This document shows, piece after piece, positions 57,300-60,000 of a stretch of 60,000 nucleotides of DNA. Made by a program: the position numbers and the translations under genes. The notes below the pieces were generated by a model. That model had not been told where the DNA came from. It worked only from the letters and a program-made list of their open reading frames with translations, and made no database searches. The stretch's first letter is position 1; every line of letters begins with the position of its first letter. Location of the stretch: the NCBI RefSeq assembly GCF_030272615.1, contig NC_081414.1, positions 525,741,137 through 525,801,136 of the forward strand, given 5' to 3'. This DNA is from Cryptomeria japonica. Taxonomy: Eukaryota > Streptophyta > Pinopsida > Cupressales > Cupressaceae.

Positions 57300-57640
57300 T
57301 TATATTTTTGTATGTTGAGAATAGGATAATATTTTTATAGTTCTTACTCAAAGGAATAGAGAGGATAGTATCAAGGATCATTCAATTTCATTCTTCATCA
57401 AACCTTAGAAAATATAGAAGAGAATTACACTTTTGTGGAGAAGCAAGATTACACGCTAGTAAAAAGGTTGAAGAACTTATGAAATATGTTATCTTGAAAT
57501 GAGTTAACAATCATGACGATTCATTCAAAATGTTAGGTAGTTCATCCTAGGTGAGAATAACATTGAAAATATGGTCAAATAGATCACAAATAACCTATAA
57601 TATGGCATAGATGTTGACAAGATAGAGTTACCTTTAAAAC
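57300..57640 (+). pseudogene. Gypsy RNase H relic after RT
   Basis: LTQRNREDSIKDHSISFFIK corresponds to the region of gypsy RNase H that follows RT (the ..LSQ.D......PI.F.S pattern). The remainder is unreadable. It stops where the long LTR copy begins. Confidence 0.55.
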
Positions 57641-59359
57641 AAGTCTCATCCGATATAAATAAAATGTGACACACTTAGTCAAACAGTGTAATGCCCCGCC
57701 AGGAACCCTAAAGGAATAACCACACATCTAGGCAACTAGGGGAGAAATAATTTTTATTTTTTTAAAAGTATAAAACACATTAAGTTCATTAATTACTACA
57801 TTGCACAATAATAACACATGCGGAAGACTTACACCAGAATTCCTAAAGGGTTACCAACGAAGAATTAAACTAAAAGATAAATTCCATAATTACGACTAAT
57901 CCAATAATCCATCATTACTCAATTAACATTGAAAACCATATACAATAACAGATTATACCATTTAAAGATTGAAGAAGTAACAATATCATTTTCTCTTAAA
58001 TTAAGCATTTGCATAAATCATATAGAAAACTGAGAAATAACATCCAAATCTTAGGATTACATTGACCAAAAAATACATGGCTTCCAATAATACATTAAAA
58101 ATTAACATATTAATCAAATACAAGGTTACATAAATTCTTTGATACAATTGACCACATAGGTCTCCAAAGAATAATAATCTCCAACATGAGATAGAGCATG
58201 AGTCACGAACCACAAGAACACCTACGAAGCCAATCCTTGCATGAAGGTACGAACAAGAATATCCGATGAGAAGTGGCACTACCACCCGACCATGTGATCC
58301 CAAGATGGAACCACCCCACCGTGCTAGGAGATAGTAGAGGACCCTCAAGCAAGCATAAACAAGACAAGGACGACTGTACAATACGACTCCACAATAATCC
58401 AATGTGTGACTCGAACTCACAATACACTAGTGACCCTAAAGAGAGAGTGTCATCGCATGGCTTATGATGGTTACCCTAGGTAGGCCTCCATAGATCTTGG
58501 CCCCCATCCTAGGTTATCCTGGCAACCTTTCCCGAACCCCCGACTCCATCTAAGTCTCATGCGGACCCTACCAACCCTTCGTGGAGACAAGGTGGTCGGT
58601 TTGCCATTCCAGGCCTTCCCACTACATCTTGAGACTATACAAGCACTCAACCATGTGCGGGGTACAATATCTTAATTAATATTAAAACTACCGACCCCCT
58701 AATCAATTATTAGGTTATCACTTATTAATTGACTTTTGAGGGGTTATCCTGCCAACCACTTCGGGCGCGGCCCCCACTCGAAAGCCACTCTCTCATAGGA
58801 CACTAAATGAACATGGTCACTCTACGAGGACTCTATGGCAAAACAGATAGCCATAACACCACTATCCAAAAACAAGTGGCCAAAAACAAAGACAAACTAA
58901 CCCCTAATTAACCATAAAGAATAAGCACTACAAGATTAAGACAACGAGGTCATACTACATTACTTGGTCAAGAGATACATAATATGCCACATCAGGATGA
59001 TAGACAAGAATGGGGGATAACAACCAATTAAACCCCTTGCAAGAAAAACTAAAATCACTAAGTCCCAACACAGTCAATCTTTGAAAAGAACGGCATCATA
59101 ATAACTTGCAATTTCCATCGTTTAAATTAAACAAATCATCACCATGAAAACTACAAGAAAATCAAGTCATCATTGCACTGATAGGACTAGAAATCTAACT
59201 AATCATGATAATGCATTTAATTCTTTTAATTTGAACCAGTAAAAATCATAATGAGAAATGAACAAACACTCCCAATTCAAAAAGCTCATTTATTCTAAAG
59301 CATCATTTAATTTAAAAATAAAAACCATTTTATTAAACTATTAATAAATTAATAAAAAC

Positions 59360-59498
<139 letters not shown>

Positions 59499-59689
59499 CG
59501 ATTAATAATTAATAAAAATACTAACTTAATTATTAATATATTTAATTATCCACAAATATTACTTAACACAAAAAATTGTATTAATAATATTATTTAATTA
59601 TTATTATTTTTAAATATAAAATAATAATAATAAAAACTTTAATTATAAAATATTAAATAAATAAAAATAAAAACTTACCATTGCAGTGG

Positions 59690-59765
59690 GGCCCACAACC
59701 CACCGCTGCAACCCGCATGCTACCACATATATGTGGTAGCAGCGTTGAACTGCTGGGTGCATGGT
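59690..59765. repeat. GC-rich hairpin-prone segment of the long LTR
   Basis: ctaccacatatatgtggtag is a perfect 20-bp palindrome (59719-59738), with gcagcggtggg-like words nearby. Homologous in position to the GTAGCAGCAC cluster at 7360-7510. Confidence 0.75.
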
Positions 59766-60000
59766 CGGGTCAAGCCCAACTCCCTGCCACACAACCCAAT
59801 ACTAAATTAAAAAAAATTTAATTTTCTTTTTTTTTATTATAATTTTTTTTTTTTAAACTAAAACAGTGAACTAATCACTCGTAAAAAAAATTCATTTATA
59901 AACAAAATCTCTGTGACAAAACAGAGAACATAAAAAAAAAATTAAAAAAAAAATTAAATCTTTCTTTCACAAAACCAAATTGACTGAAAACCCAAGGGAT

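Larger units (their letters stand above)
51604..57686 (+). mobile_element. Decayed Ty3-gypsy element with pol remains
   Basis: tgtgatgtcccaatttcg at 51604 has the look of a gypsy LTR start, but I cannot place the LTR end or a partner. Recognisable pol parts are an RNase H-like domain (54560-54917), a linker and RT (about 56260-57190) and the following RNase H (57300-57640), all on the plus strand and in many frames. The right end is cut by the long LTR at 57687. No intact frame. Confidence 0.65.

Overview
The window is plant nuclear DNA made almost entirely of transposable elements. The evidence is Ty1-copia elements with the plant-type primer site TGGTATCAGAGC, Ty3-gypsy gag/pol relics, a plant-type LINE with a C-terminal RNase H, a hAT transposase relic and a TRIM. 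The density of old nested insertions suggests a large genome, perhaps a conifer or other gymnosperm; that is only a guess. I found no intact host gene, rRNA, tRNA or CRISPR array. Every coding region is a relic with stops and frameshifts.

Left half (1-29093): an unclassified dispersed repeat ('repeat C') is split by a Ty3-gypsy element (554-28046, TSD taaac) that has gag and protease but no visible RT or integrase. Its protease region received a minus-strand Ty1-copia element (copia-1, 3935-17163, TSD tccct/tcctt) and, 29 bp further on, an LTR insertion (17198-18737, TSD gtggg) that carries a complete 344-bp TRIM (TSD atagg). The 3' LTR of copia-1 was hit by a solo LTR (4592-10544, TSD cttac). 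That was hit by a long solo LTR (5505-10347, TSD agtta), and that by another solo LTR (8241-9305, TSD gatgg). The gypsy 3' LTR was hit by a hAT-like element (21417-27063, TSD ggacatta). The relative order of these insertions can be read directly from the sequence.

Middle (29094-41627): a minus-strand LINE (endonuclease C-terminus, RT, zf-RVT, RNase H, then an extra ORF downstream) is split between zf-RVT and RNase H by a 5.9-kb element, 31818-37731, flanked by ttgtca. I cannot classify this element. It has a leader with 17 palindromes centred on TTTAAA, spaced about 43-53 bp within two clusters, whose outer arms vary from unit to unit yet remain mostly complementary. Behind the leader is one long decayed reading frame of about 1,120 codons. 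This is the best candidate for something undescribed. A truncated LTR fragment lies to its right.

Right half (41628-60000): a second copy of repeat C carries a truncated LTR (43529-about 44384) and a complete plus-strand Ty1-copia element (copia-2, 44417-51000, TSD gttgt) with a G19 tract. Then comes a heavily decayed plus-strand gypsy pol (RNase H-like domain, RT, RNase H) split by a solo LTR (54925-56074). Last is an inverted second copy of the long LTR (57687-60000, cut by the window edge), which contains an AT microsatellite of about 133 bp. This second copy also serves as the empty-site control for the insertion at 8241.
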